In this document: piece after piece, positions 1 through 5,131 of the stretch
Numbering within the stretch: the stretch's first letter is position 1
How the letters are laid out: the number at the start of each line of letters is the position of its first letter
Assembly: GCA_050175615.1 (NCBI GenBank)
Contig: JBFXIU010000236.1
Location: 1-5,131 of the forward strand
Source: CAYXXZ01 sp050175615
GTDB taxonomy: Bacteria > Pseudomonadota > Gammaproteobacteria > Pseudomonadales > Porticoccaceae
Direction: 5' to 3'
DNA: 5,131 bases
Program-made: the position numbers and the translations under genes
Notes under the pieces: model-generated
What the model saw: the letters and a program-made list of their open reading frames with translations, nothing else
The model's database searches: none
What the model was told of the DNA's origin: nothing

Positions 1-218
1 CTGCAGTTGTGCTGTCCAGCACCCTCGAACCCGGTTGGCAGGTGGTGGAGCGGGATATCAAAGCCCTGTGCAACAATGTCGATGTGCCTGTCTTTATCGG
101 CGGCAGCGGTATTGTGGCCATTGAGAAGGCGTTGGCTGCAGTGGGTGCCGTGACCGTGGGCGCTGTCCTCATCGACGGGGTTGAAACCATTCACAGACAG
201 CTTAACGGCAGGCCTTGA
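1..218 (+). CDS. C-terminal part of a cobalamin-binding-domain protein, probably a MerR-family LitR/CarH-like light-responsive regulator (5' truncated by window edge)
   Basis: Only the last 71 codons are present; the reading frame is open to the left edge (first complete codon at 3) and ends with TGA at 216-218. The fragment reads AVVLSSTLEPGW..., then VPVFIGGSG (GGSG at 99-110), and ends ...LNGRP. The SSTL strand-end motif (15-26), followed by a helix and a hydrophobic strand running into GG, is the C-terminal half of a Rossmann-like B12-binding domain, as in the adenosylcobalamin photoreceptors LitR/CarH. In those regulators an N-terminal MerR helix-turn-helix precedes the B12 domain, and light breaks the dark-state complex and derepresses genes for photolyase and membrane-lipid enzymes. 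The DNA-binding part and the DxHxxG histidine motif lie outside the window, so the regulator call rests on the partial domain plus the neighbouring genes. Another B12-binding protein is possible. It ends 1 nt before the methyltransferase start, so the two are probably co-transcribed. Confidence 0.6.
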   Translation, partial: AVVLSSTLEPGWQVVERDIKALCNNVDVPVFIGGSGIVAIEKALAAVGAVTVGAVLIDGVETIHRQLNGRP

Positions 219-219
219 T

Positions 220-1275
220 ATGAGCGCTTTTATGTCTTTAATGACGGAAATTACCGAAAAAGGTTTGCTGCCGGACAGGATCACCCGCGCTGGTATTCGC
301 AAGTTGCTCAATCAACGCTTGCAGTCCCTTCCCTCGGGAAATGGTGATGAACTTGTCGCCTATCAGCACCAGCTTATCGATGCCATGGCCGGTTCGCCCA
401 TTGCCCTGTGCACCCGAGAAGCCAATGAACAGCACTATGAGCTGCCTCCAACCTACTTCGATCTTGTTCTTGGCGAGCACAAAAAATACAGCAGTTGTTA
501 CTGGGCGGATAACTGTGACAGCCTGGCAAATGCTGAGGCGGATGCCCTGCGCATCACTTGCGAAAGAGCGGGGTTGGAAGACGGCCAGACCATTCTCGAA
601 CTGGGTTGTGGCTGGGGTTCCCTAAGCCTGTGGATGGCGGCACAGTATCCCAAATCCACGATTGTGTCGGTGTCCAACTCCACGTCCCAGAAAAGCTGGA
701 TAGACGCTCAGGCTTCGGCGCGGGGATTAGGCAACCTCAGCGTGATGACGGCGGACATGAACAGTTTTGATTGCCACGGCGGTTTTGATCGGATTGTTTC
801 CGTGGAAATGTTTGAGCATATGCGCAATTGGCAAGCGCTGTTTGCCAAAGTGGCTTCCTGGCTTGGCGCTGACGGCAGATTTTTTATGCATGTTTTTTGT
901 CACCGCCGCGCCCCCTATTTTTTTGAACAGGACGGCGACAACGACTGGATGAGCCGTTACTTTTTCAGCGGCGGTTTAATGCCATCCTACGACTTGCCAT
1001 TGTCTTTTCAGACTAAGCTGGCGCTGGAAAATCGCTGGCGCTGGAATGGCAATCACTATGGCGACACCCTCAAGGCCTGGCTTGATCGCCACGATCAGTA
1101 CAGGGAAGAAATACTCAGCATTTTTGCCGATGTTTATGGCGACGAGGCGCAGCGCTGGTATGTGCGCTGGCGGCTGTTTTACCTGGCCTGTGAAGAGCTG
1201 TTCCGCTACAACGGCGGCGAAGAGTGGTTTGTCGGCCACTATCTGTTCAGCAAAGGTGGCGACGGTCATGGCTAA
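220..1275 (+). CDS. SAM-dependent methyltransferase of the cyclopropane-fatty-acid synthase family, coclaurine-N-methyltransferase-like branch
   Basis: A 351-residue class I methyltransferase (mycolic acid cyclopropane synthase family). The SAM motif ILELGCGWGS is at residues 125-134. Upstream is YSSCYW at 90-95. The active-site stretch SVEMFEHM carries Glu196, Glu199 and His200; His224 lies in FMHVFCH and Tyr280 in GNHYGDTL. Glu199, His224 and Tyr280 sit where E. coli Cfa has its bicarbonate ligands. The ExxEH pattern, YSSCYW, YFFSGGLMP, GGEEWFVGHYLF and the ~350-residue length resemble the coclaurine N-methyltransferase-like branch, which lacks the longer N-terminal region of canonical Cfa (about 380-420 aa). 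In plants this branch methylates alkaloid nitrogen; bacterial members are uncharacterised to my knowledge. Here an acyl-chain or furan-lipid substrate is inferred from the neighbours. The ATG at 220 is preferred over the upstream TTG at 181 because it follows the previous stop by 1 nt and has AGG at 210-212. In-frame ATGs at 232 and 241 are less likely alternatives. Confidence 0.9.
   Translation: MSAFMSLMTEITEKGLLPDRITRAGIRKLLNQRLQSLPSGNGDELVAYQHQLIDAMAGSPIALCTREANEQHYELPPTYFDLVLGEHKKYSSCYWADNCDSLANAEADALRITCERAGLEDGQTILELGCGWGSLSLWMAAQYPKSTIVSVSNSTSQKSWIDAQASARGLGNLSVMTADMNSFDCHGGFDRIVSVEMFEHMRNWQALFAKVASWLGADGRFFMHVFCHRRAPYFFEQDGDNDWMSRYFFSGGLMPSYDLPLSFQTKLALENRWRWNGNHYGDTLKAWLDRHDQYREEILSIFADVYGDEAQRWYVRWRLFYLACEELFRYNGGEEWFVGHYLFSKGGDGHG
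1252..1259 (+). promoter_or_regulatory. Ribosome binding site for the DUF2878 gene
   Basis: AAAGGTGG lies 8 nt upstream of ATG 1268, inside the last codons of the methyltransferase gene. It supports the overlapping start and translational coupling. Confidence 0.6.
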
Positions 1276-1834
1276 ACTGTGGAATTTTGTTCAGTTCCAG
1301 ATTTGCTGGTTCGCTCTGGTGCTATCGGCGGCAAACGCCGCGCCCTGGATGGGGATTGCCATTACTGGAGCGTTGTTGATATCTCATCTATTGTGGTTCG
1401 CGAAGCACCGGGAATGGCTGCTGTTGACTGTTGTGGGGCTGCTGGGCTGGTTGTGGGAGTCGCTGCTTCAGGTTGGTGGCTTGATGATTTATAGCAGTGA
1501 ACAAAACGGCATGCCGTTGGCACCTCTGTGGATTGCCATGCTGTGGCTCAACTTTGCCGCCACCCTCAACCACTCCATGGCCTGGCTCAAAGGCCAATGG
1601 TTTTATTCCCTGTTGCTTGGCGCCACGGGAGCCCCCCTGGCTTTTTGGGCTGGAGTGAAACTTGGCGCTGCAAGTTTTGGTGACGAATTGGTTGCCCTGG
1701 TTGTTATTTCCCTGGGGTGGGCGGTGATACTGCCCTTGATTGCCCATTGGGCGGTGATCATCAATGACGACAGCAAACCCCTGACAGGTTTTGTGCGAGG
1801 CTACATTGACAGTCGGAGTCACAGCCGTGATTGA
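1268..1834 (+). CDS. DUF2878 family integral membrane protein
   Basis: A 188-residue, very hydrophobic and Trp-rich protein with about six membrane segments, roughly residues 5-22, 26-45, 50-75, 84-105, 112-134 and 140-161. Recognisable family features are the short N-terminal WNFVQFQICWF, a conserved GWLWES (60-65), PLAPLWIAMLW (83-93) followed by LNHSMAWL (100-107), and the Gly/Pro-rich GATGAPLAFWAGVKLGA (118-134). DUF2878 has no established biochemical function. It recurs with Cfa-type methyltransferases, FAD oxidoreductase and DUF1365 in proteobacterial light/oxidative-stress loci, which suggests an inner-membrane role in acyl-lipid modification (inference). The start is the ATG at 1268 inside the end of the methyltransferase gene (8-nt overlap), preceded by AAAGGTGG at 1252-1259. 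Upstream codons in this frame belong to the methyltransferase reading region, so a longer start is unlikely. It overlaps the next gene by 8 nt. Confidence 0.87.
   Translation: MAKLWNFVQFQICWFALVLSAANAAPWMGIAITGALLISHLLWFAKHREWLLLTVVGLLGWLWESLLQVGGLMIYSSEQNGMPLAPLWIAMLWLNFAATLNHSMAWLKGQWFYSLLLGATGAPLAFWAGVKLGAASFGDELVALVVISLGWAVILPLIAHWAVIINDDSKPLTGFVRGYIDSRSHSRD
1815..1818 (+). promoter_or_regulatory. Ribosome binding site deciding the GTG start of DUF1295
   Basis: GGAG, 8 nt before GTG 1827. This spacing favours the GTG over the TTG codons at 1806 and 1791 as the start and keeps the overlap with DUF2878 at 8 nt. Confidence 0.6.
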
Positions 1835-2597
1835 ACCTCTGCTCGCCAATCTCGCGCTGGTTTTGCCTCTTTGGCTGCTCAGCCTGTGTCGCCGGGATGT
1901 CAGTATTATTGATCTGGTCTGGCCATTGATGTTTGTACTCTCTGCCTGGATCTGGTTCGTTTCACTCGACAGGACTGCTATTGGTTGGCCGCACTGGGTC
2001 GTGCTGGCTCTGGTGATGTTCTGGGGATTGCGCCTTCATATTTACCTGGCCAAGCGCAACCTGGGGCAGGGGGAAGACCGGCGCTATCAGCAAATTCGCG
2101 CTAACAATTCTCCCGGATTCTGGTGGAAAAGTTTATTTATTGTCTTTCTGCTTCAAGCGCTATTGGCCTGGATGGTGGCCTTTGTTATTTACGGCGCTTT
2201 TAAGGCACAGCATTCAGTATTTTTTGTGGTTATAGGCTTGGCGTTGGCGGTTTTTGGTTTGCTTTTTGAAACGATCGCAGACTGGCAATTGGCGGTATTT
2301 AAAAAGCGCGCCGAAAACAGCCGCCAGGTGTTGGATCAGGGGCTGTGGAGACTGACCCGGCACCCCAATTATTTCGGTGAATGCTGTTTTTGGTGGGGGC
2401 TCTATCTCGTGGCGCTGCCGTCAATGTGGTGGGTTATATTTTCACCGCTGTTAATCACCATTTTATTACTGCGGGTATCTGGTGTTTCTCTGCTCGAAAA
2501 GGATATCGTCGAACGTCGCCCCGGTTACAGGGAATACGTTGCCACCACACCGGCATTTTTTCCTGATCTTGGCAAACTCTTGCGAGGTGACAAATGA
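1827..2597 (+). CDS. DUF1295 / steroid 5-alpha-reductase-like membrane protein, putative NAD(P)H-dependent lipid reductase
   Basis: A 256-residue polytopic inner-membrane protein. The N-terminal half has membrane segments with the family's DVSIIDLVWP (24-33) and GLRLHIYLAKRN (67-78). The C-terminal half has GLWRLTRHPNYFGE (RHPNYFGE at 178-185), a hydrophobic hairpin, then EKDIVERRPGYREY ending at about residue 237. The RHPNYxGE and E...RPGYxEY elements are the cofactor-binding signature shared by DUF1295, steroid 5-alpha-reductase and isoprenylcysteine methyltransferase-type membrane enzymes. In reductase members they bind NADPH; in ICMT-type members they bind SAM. Membership of the family is clear, but the reaction is inferred: reduction (or possibly methylation) of a lipid made by neighbouring enzymes. 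The GTG at 1827 is chosen as start because it has GGAG at 1815-1818 with 8-nt spacing and gives the same 8-nt overlap architecture as the gene before. TTG codons at 1806 and 1791 would extend it into the DUF2878 gene. The stop overlaps the next ATG (ATGA). Confidence 0.9.
   Translation: MIEPLLANLALVLPLWLLSLCRRDVSIIDLVWPLMFVLSAWIWFVSLDRTAIGWPHWVVLALVMFWGLRLHIYLAKRNLGQGEDRRYQQIRANNSPGFWWKSLFIVFLLQALLAWMVAFVIYGAFKAQHSVFFVVIGLALAVFGLLFETIADWQLAVFKKRAENSRQVLDQGLWRLTRHPNYFGECCFWWGLYLVALPSMWWVIFSPLLITILLLRVSGVSLLEKDIVERRPGYREYVATTPAFFPDLGKLLRGDK
2585..2590 (+). promoter_or_regulatory. Ribosome binding site for the DUF6134-like gene
   Basis: AGGTGA, a near-perfect Shine-Dalgarno core, sits in the last codons of DUF1295, 3 nt before ATG 2594 and 6 nt before ATG 2597. 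The spacing slightly favours the second ATG, although the first makes the classic ATGA coupling. Confidence 0.6.
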
Positions 2598-3283
2598 TGA
2601 CTGTCCTCAGAATTTTGATTGTTGCACTGGCTTTGTTTGTGTCCACTGTGGCAATGGCAAAACCCGCCTATATTTTCGATGTCTTTTTGGATGACAACAA
2701 AATAGGCAGCCATGTTTTCAGTTTCTCTTTCAACGAGTCCGGTTACCTGATGCAAAGTAGCGCCAGTTACAGGGTGAAATTACTTTTTATCGAATTCTAC
2801 CGCTACAGCCACAGTTCCGAGGAAACATGGCGCAACGGCTGCCTTGAGGAGATTGCCTCGGCCACAGACGATAACGGTGAAAACTATCGCGTCAAAGGGC
2901 GCAGTGATGAAGATGCAATGGTGCTGGTGATCAATGACGAGCCTGTACGCCATGAAGTGGAGTGTCCGCGAACCTTCGTTTACTGGGAGCCGGAATTGCT
3001 CGCTACAGAGGCGCTTCTCAACAGTCAAACCGGTGAATTCGAAACTGTTACTCTGGTTGATGAAGGCGCCAAGCCTTTGCCCTGGAGCGATGCCGAGGTT
3101 GCGCAAAGCTATCGCCTTGAAACCAAAGAGATGTCCATTCAGCTCTGGTATGGAGAAAACAACCATTGGCTCGGTTTGCTTTCAGAGTTGGACAATGGCC
3201 GCACCCTTAGCTATCGCCCGGTTATCAGCACCCTGGAAAGCAACGCTTTTGACGGCGCTGGCACAGAGGAAACATCGCCATGA
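2594..3283 (+). CDS. Exported DUF6134-like protein (periplasmic, function unknown)
   Basis: A 229-residue protein with a clear Sec signal peptide: a short N-region with Arg6, hydrophobic core at about 7-19, and likely cleavage after AMA (22|23). No lipobox cysteine is seen, so it should be periplasmic rather than a lipoprotein. The mature part starts with YIFDVFLDDNKIGSH, typical of the 'xVxLDGxxIG' opening strand in DUF6134/DUF3108-type beta proteins. It continues with FLFxxYRYxHSSEETWRNGCL-like residues (LLFIEFYRYSHSSEETW, then NGCLEEI) and DDNGENYRV, which match my recollection of DUF6134. Nothing suggests an enzymatic active site. A lipid-binding or carrier role linked to the lipid enzymes is inference only. 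It starts with ATG 2594 in an ATGA overlap with DUF1295; a second ATG at 2597 is equally possible, and AGGTGA at 2585-2590 serves either. Its own stop overlaps the FAD gene's ATG by 4 nt. Confidence 0.78.
   Translation: MMTVLRILIVALALFVSTVAMAKPAYIFDVFLDDNKIGSHVFSFSFNESGYLMQSSASYRVKLLFIEFYRYSHSSEETWRNGCLEEIASATDDNGENYRVKGRSDEDAMVLVINDEPVRHEVECPRTFVYWEPELLATEALLNSQTGEFETVTLVDEGAKPLPWSDAEVAQSYRLETKEMSIQLWYGENNHWLGLLSELDNGRTLSYRPVISTLESNAFDGAGTEETSP
3265..3270 (+). promoter_or_regulatory. Ribosome binding site for the FAD oxidoreductase gene
   Basis: AGAGGA, 9 nt before ATG 3280, inside the end of the preceding gene. It supports the ATGA-overlap start. Confidence 0.6.
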
Positions 3284-4557
3284 AAATTGCCATTATAGGC
3301 TCGGGTATTGCCGGCAATACGCTGGTGTGGCAACTCCAGCACCGTCATGACCTGACAATTTTTGAAGCGAGAAACCATCTCGGCGGCCATACCCATACCC
3401 ATGAGCTGGAGGTTGAGGGCAGGGCGGTCAATGTGGACTCGGGTTTTATTGTCTTCAATGAAAAAACCTATCCCAATTTTATCGACATGCTGGCCAAACT
3501 GGGTGTCGAAAAACAAAAAACCGAGATGAGTTTCAGCGTCCACTGCGAAGCCACCGGTTTTGAATATGCGGGCAGTAATCTCAATAGCCTGTTTGCCCAG
3601 CGCAGCAATCTGTTTAAGCCCGGTTTTTACAGGCTGATTCAGGACATTCTCCGCTTTAATCGCCAGGCGCCGCAGCTGCTCAGCCATTACCGCGACAGCA
3701 TTACCCTGGGAGAGTATTTGCGCGACGAAAAGTACAGCGACATTTTTTGCCGCTACTACATTCTGCCCATGGGCGCTGCTATCTGGTCTCAGGATGTGGA
3801 CGCCATGCTGGATTTTCCCGCCTGCTTTTTTATTCGCTTTTTTCTCAACCACGGTTTGCTCAGCATCAATGACCGCCCCCAGTGGTATGTGGTCAAAGGT
3901 GGCTCCAAAACCTATGTCGAAAAGATTTACCGGGATTTTCGCGGCCAGATTTATCTCAATACCCCGGTGACTGCAGTGCGCCGCCATCAACAGGGTGTCG
4001 ATGTGGTCAGCCGCCGTGGCTGTGAGCGCTTTGACGCCCTGTTTTTTGCCTGCCATTCGAATCAGGCGCTGGCATTGCTGGATAATGCCAGTGCTGCTGA
4101 AAACGCAGTATTGGCGGCGCTGCCGTACCGCAAAAACAGCGCTTTGCTCCATTTTGGCAATGTCTATCTGCCCAAGCGAAAGCTGGCGAGAAGCAGCTGG
4201 AATTATCGTATTCCATCCGGGACTTCGGCGGCTACGGTTACCTACGATATGAATCGTCTGCAGTCCCTGCCGGTGTCACGAGACATCTGTGTTACCCTGA
4301 ATGCCACAGACGCGCGAGTGACTGATGAAAATATCGTCGCCGAAATGACCTACGAGCACCCGGTGTTTTCTCTTGAGGGCGTTGCCGCCCAGGGTCGCCA
4401 CAGCGACATCAACGGCGCCGGGCGCACTTTTTATTGCGGGGCTTACTGGGGCAACGGTTTTCACGAAGATGGCGTCGTCAGCGCTCTCAAAGCCATTGAA
4501 GACTTCAACCTGTGGGAAAGACGGCATGAAAACCTGCCTGTATACAGGACGGGTTAA
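3280..4557 (+). CDS. FAD-dependent amine-oxidase-like oxidoreductase, putative acyl-chain desaturase/oxidoreductase
   Basis: A full-length 425-residue flavoprotein. The N-terminal dinucleotide-binding motif is GSGIAG (7-12) with the ribose-binding acid Glu29 in FEA. HLGGHTHT (33-40) is the typical GG motif, followed by VDSGFIVFNEKTYPNF, characteristic of this NAD(P)/FAD-dependent subfamily. WYVVKGGSKTY (202-212) is also conserved. The C-terminal FAD-contacting motif is YCGAYWGNGFHEDG (385-398). No signal peptide or membrane segment is evident, so it should be cytoplasmic, perhaps membrane-associated. In other Proteobacteria this family is encoded next to DUF1365 and a Cfa-type methyltransferase. 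Related flavoproteins work beside Cfa-type methyltransferases in branched fatty acid synthesis (tuberculostearate), and UfaD is the desaturase of furan fatty acid synthesis. I cannot confirm from sequence alone that this is the UfaD orthologue. The ATG at 3280 has AGAGGA at 3265-3270. The gene overlaps the upstream gene by 4 nt and the downstream gene by 32 nt. Confidence 0.92.
   Translation: MKIAIIGSGIAGNTLVWQLQHRHDLTIFEARNHLGGHTHTHELEVEGRAVNVDSGFIVFNEKTYPNFIDMLAKLGVEKQKTEMSFSVHCEATGFEYAGSNLNSLFAQRSNLFKPGFYRLIQDILRFNRQAPQLLSHYRDSITLGEYLRDEKYSDIFCRYYILPMGAAIWSQDVDAMLDFPACFFIRFFLNHGLLSINDRPQWYVVKGGSKTYVEKIYRDFRGQIYLNTPVTAVRRHQQGVDVVSRRGCERFDALFFACHSNQALALLDNASAAENAVLAALPYRKNSALLHFGNVYLPKRKLARSSWNYRIPSGTSAATVTYDMNRLQSLPVSRDICVTLNATDARVTDENIVAEMTYEHPVFSLEGVAAQGRHSDINGAGRTFYCGAYWGNGFHEDGVVSALKAIEDFNLWERRHENLPVYRTG
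4514..4520 (+). promoter_or_regulatory. Ribosome binding site for the DUF1365 gene
   Basis: GGGAAAG lies 5 nt before ATG 4526, within the FAD oxidoreductase gene. It supports a start that overlaps the upstream gene by 32 nt; the conserved RLRPRVHRFHY block begins about 13 residues downstream, as expected for this family. Confidence 0.5.
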
Positions 4558-5131
4558 TCACAGCCGTCTGCGCCCCAGAGTCCACAGATTCCACTATTGG
4601 ATCTGTCAACTGCTGGTGGATCTCGAGCAGCTCGAAAAGGGCAGTGCCGCTGTGTTTCCCGCCCGAGGTTGGCGTTGGTTGCTGAAACTGCGCCACCGGG
4701 ATCATCTGCGCGCCACTGGTGACAGTGCGCACTCTTTGCGCGAACGCTTGAATCAGCTGGTGAGTCGATCGCTGGGCGTTGTTCCCGAGGGCAAGGTGAT
4801 GCTACTGACCGGCTTTGGCCTGCTGTGGCACCGTTTTAACCCGGCGAGTTTCTATTACTGTTTTGATGCTCGAAACCAGTTGCAGTGCATTGTCGCTGAA
4901 GTGACCAACACGCCCTGGAAGGAGCAATCCTATTATGTGCTCGATGCCCGTTCCCAGCGGGGTGAAGAATCCCTGGTGTTTCGCTGCGACAAACATTTTC
5001 ATGTGTCGCCTTTTATGCCCATGGACACCAGCTATCACTGGTACCTGAATATCCCCGGCGAGCGCCTGCATATCAACATCGGCGTGCAGCATCAGGATCA
5101 ACCCCTGTTCAATGCTGCTATGGATTTAAGT
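4526..5131 (+). CDS. DUF1365 family protein (3' truncated by window edge)
   Basis: The frame is open from ATG 4526 to the right edge, giving 202 residues of a family that is usually about 250-280 long, so roughly the last quarter is missing. Family signatures appear in order: TGRVNHSRLRPRVHRFHY (7-24, conserved HxRxRPxxHxFxY), RDHLR (58-62), GFGLLWHRFNPASFYYCFD (FNPxSFYYCFD from residue 104), EVTNTPW (125-131), and KHFHVSPFMPMD (156-167). DUF1365 proteins are encoded almost always beside the FAD oxidoreductase and a Cfa-type methyltransferase. The family is tied to singlet-oxygen and light responses, and is a candidate for one of the Ufa steps of furan fatty acid synthesis; its chemistry is not settled from sequence. 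The conserved His, Asn and Cys residues could reflect a catalytic or metal-binding site (inference). The start lies 32 nt inside the FAD gene and is supported by GGGAAAG at 4514-4520. Confidence 0.9.
   Translation, partial: MKTCLYTGRVNHSRLRPRVHRFHYWICQLLVDLEQLEKGSAAVFPARGWRWLLKLRHRDHLRATGDSAHSLRERLNQLVSRSLGVVPEGKVMLLTGFGLLWHRFNPASFYYCFDARNQLQCIVAEVTNTPWKEQSYYVLDARSQRGEESLVFRCDKHFHVSPFMPMDTSYHWYLNIPGERLHINIGVQHQDQPLFNAAMDLS

Noticed and set aside
1..6. Window begins with CTGCAG (PstI site), which might suggest a cloned fragment end
   Set aside because: CTGCAG also occurs internally (about 136, 3972 and 4259), and the right end has no such site, so nothing biological or constructional can be concluded.
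181..219. TTG start at 181 extending the methyltransferase by 13 residues
   Set aside because: It would overlap the end of the B12-domain gene by 38 nt with no visible ribosome binding site. The ATG at 220 is 1 nt after the previous stop with AGG at good spacing.
1718..1760. Repeated GGGCGGTGAT and the near-palindrome GCCCATTGGGC
   Set aside because: Both lie within the DUF2878 coding region and encode a repeated WAVI in a membrane segment. The palindrome has almost no loop and no following T tract, so it is neither a terminator nor a convincing operator.
1388..1849. Minus-strand open frame of 153 codons across the DUF2878 gene
   Set aside because: The product is Gln/Pro/His-rich, as expected from reading a hydrophobic membrane-protein gene backwards. 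There is no ribosome binding site or family match.
3211..4152. Long minus-strand open frame of 313 codons opposite the FAD oxidoreductase
   Set aside because: Its translation shows no recognisable family, and the + strand carries an unmistakable flavoprotein with motifs along its full length. This is a shadow produced by codon bias.

Overview
The window is a tightly packed stretch of + strand genes with almost no non-coding DNA. Seven genes are visible: the 3' end of a putative cobalamin-binding (photoreceptor-type MerR/LitR-CarH-like) regulator, a cyclopropane-synthase/coclaurine-N-methyltransferase-like SAM methyltransferase, a DUF2878 membrane protein, a DUF1295 (steroid-5-alpha-reductase-like) membrane protein, a secreted DUF6134-like protein, an FAD-dependent oxidoreductase, and a DUF1365 protein that runs off the right edge. 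Moderate GC, good Shine-Dalgarno sites and this particular family combination suggest a gammaproteobacterium, probably marine or otherwise aerobic and light-exposed. That assignment comes from gene content only and is tentative.

Layout: 1-218 is the end of the B12-domain protein. After a 1-nt gap, the methyltransferase occupies 220-1275. It overlaps DUF2878 (1268-1834) by 8 nt, which overlaps DUF1295 (1827-2597) by 8 nt. DUF1295 overlaps the DUF6134-like exported protein (2594-3283) by 4 nt (ATGA), which overlaps the FAD enzyme (3280-4557) by 4 nt (ATGA). The FAD enzyme overlaps DUF1365 (4526 to beyond 5131) by 32 nt. There is no room for an internal promoter in a non-coding gap or for a terminator, so this is almost certainly one translationally coupled operon whose promoter lies upstream of the window.

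Function: flavoprotein + DUF1365 + Cfa-type methyltransferase sets are known in Proteobacteria next to photolyases, B12-photoreceptor regulators or sigma-E/ChrR, and are tied to modification of unsaturated membrane acyl chains during light or singlet-oxygen stress. Furan fatty acid synthesis by UfaM/UfaD/UfaO/FufM is the best worked-out bacterial pathway of this kind. The window fits an extended version of such a pathway: a methyltransferase of the coclaurine-N-methyltransferase-like branch rather than canonical Cfa, two polytopic membrane proteins (one with reductase-like motifs), an exported beta-rich protein, a flavin desaturase/oxidoreductase, and DUF1365. The exact product and the roles of DUF2878, DUF1295 and DUF6134 are not established. 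They are the most interesting part of the window. No RNA genes, mobile elements, CRISPR arrays or substantial repeats were found.
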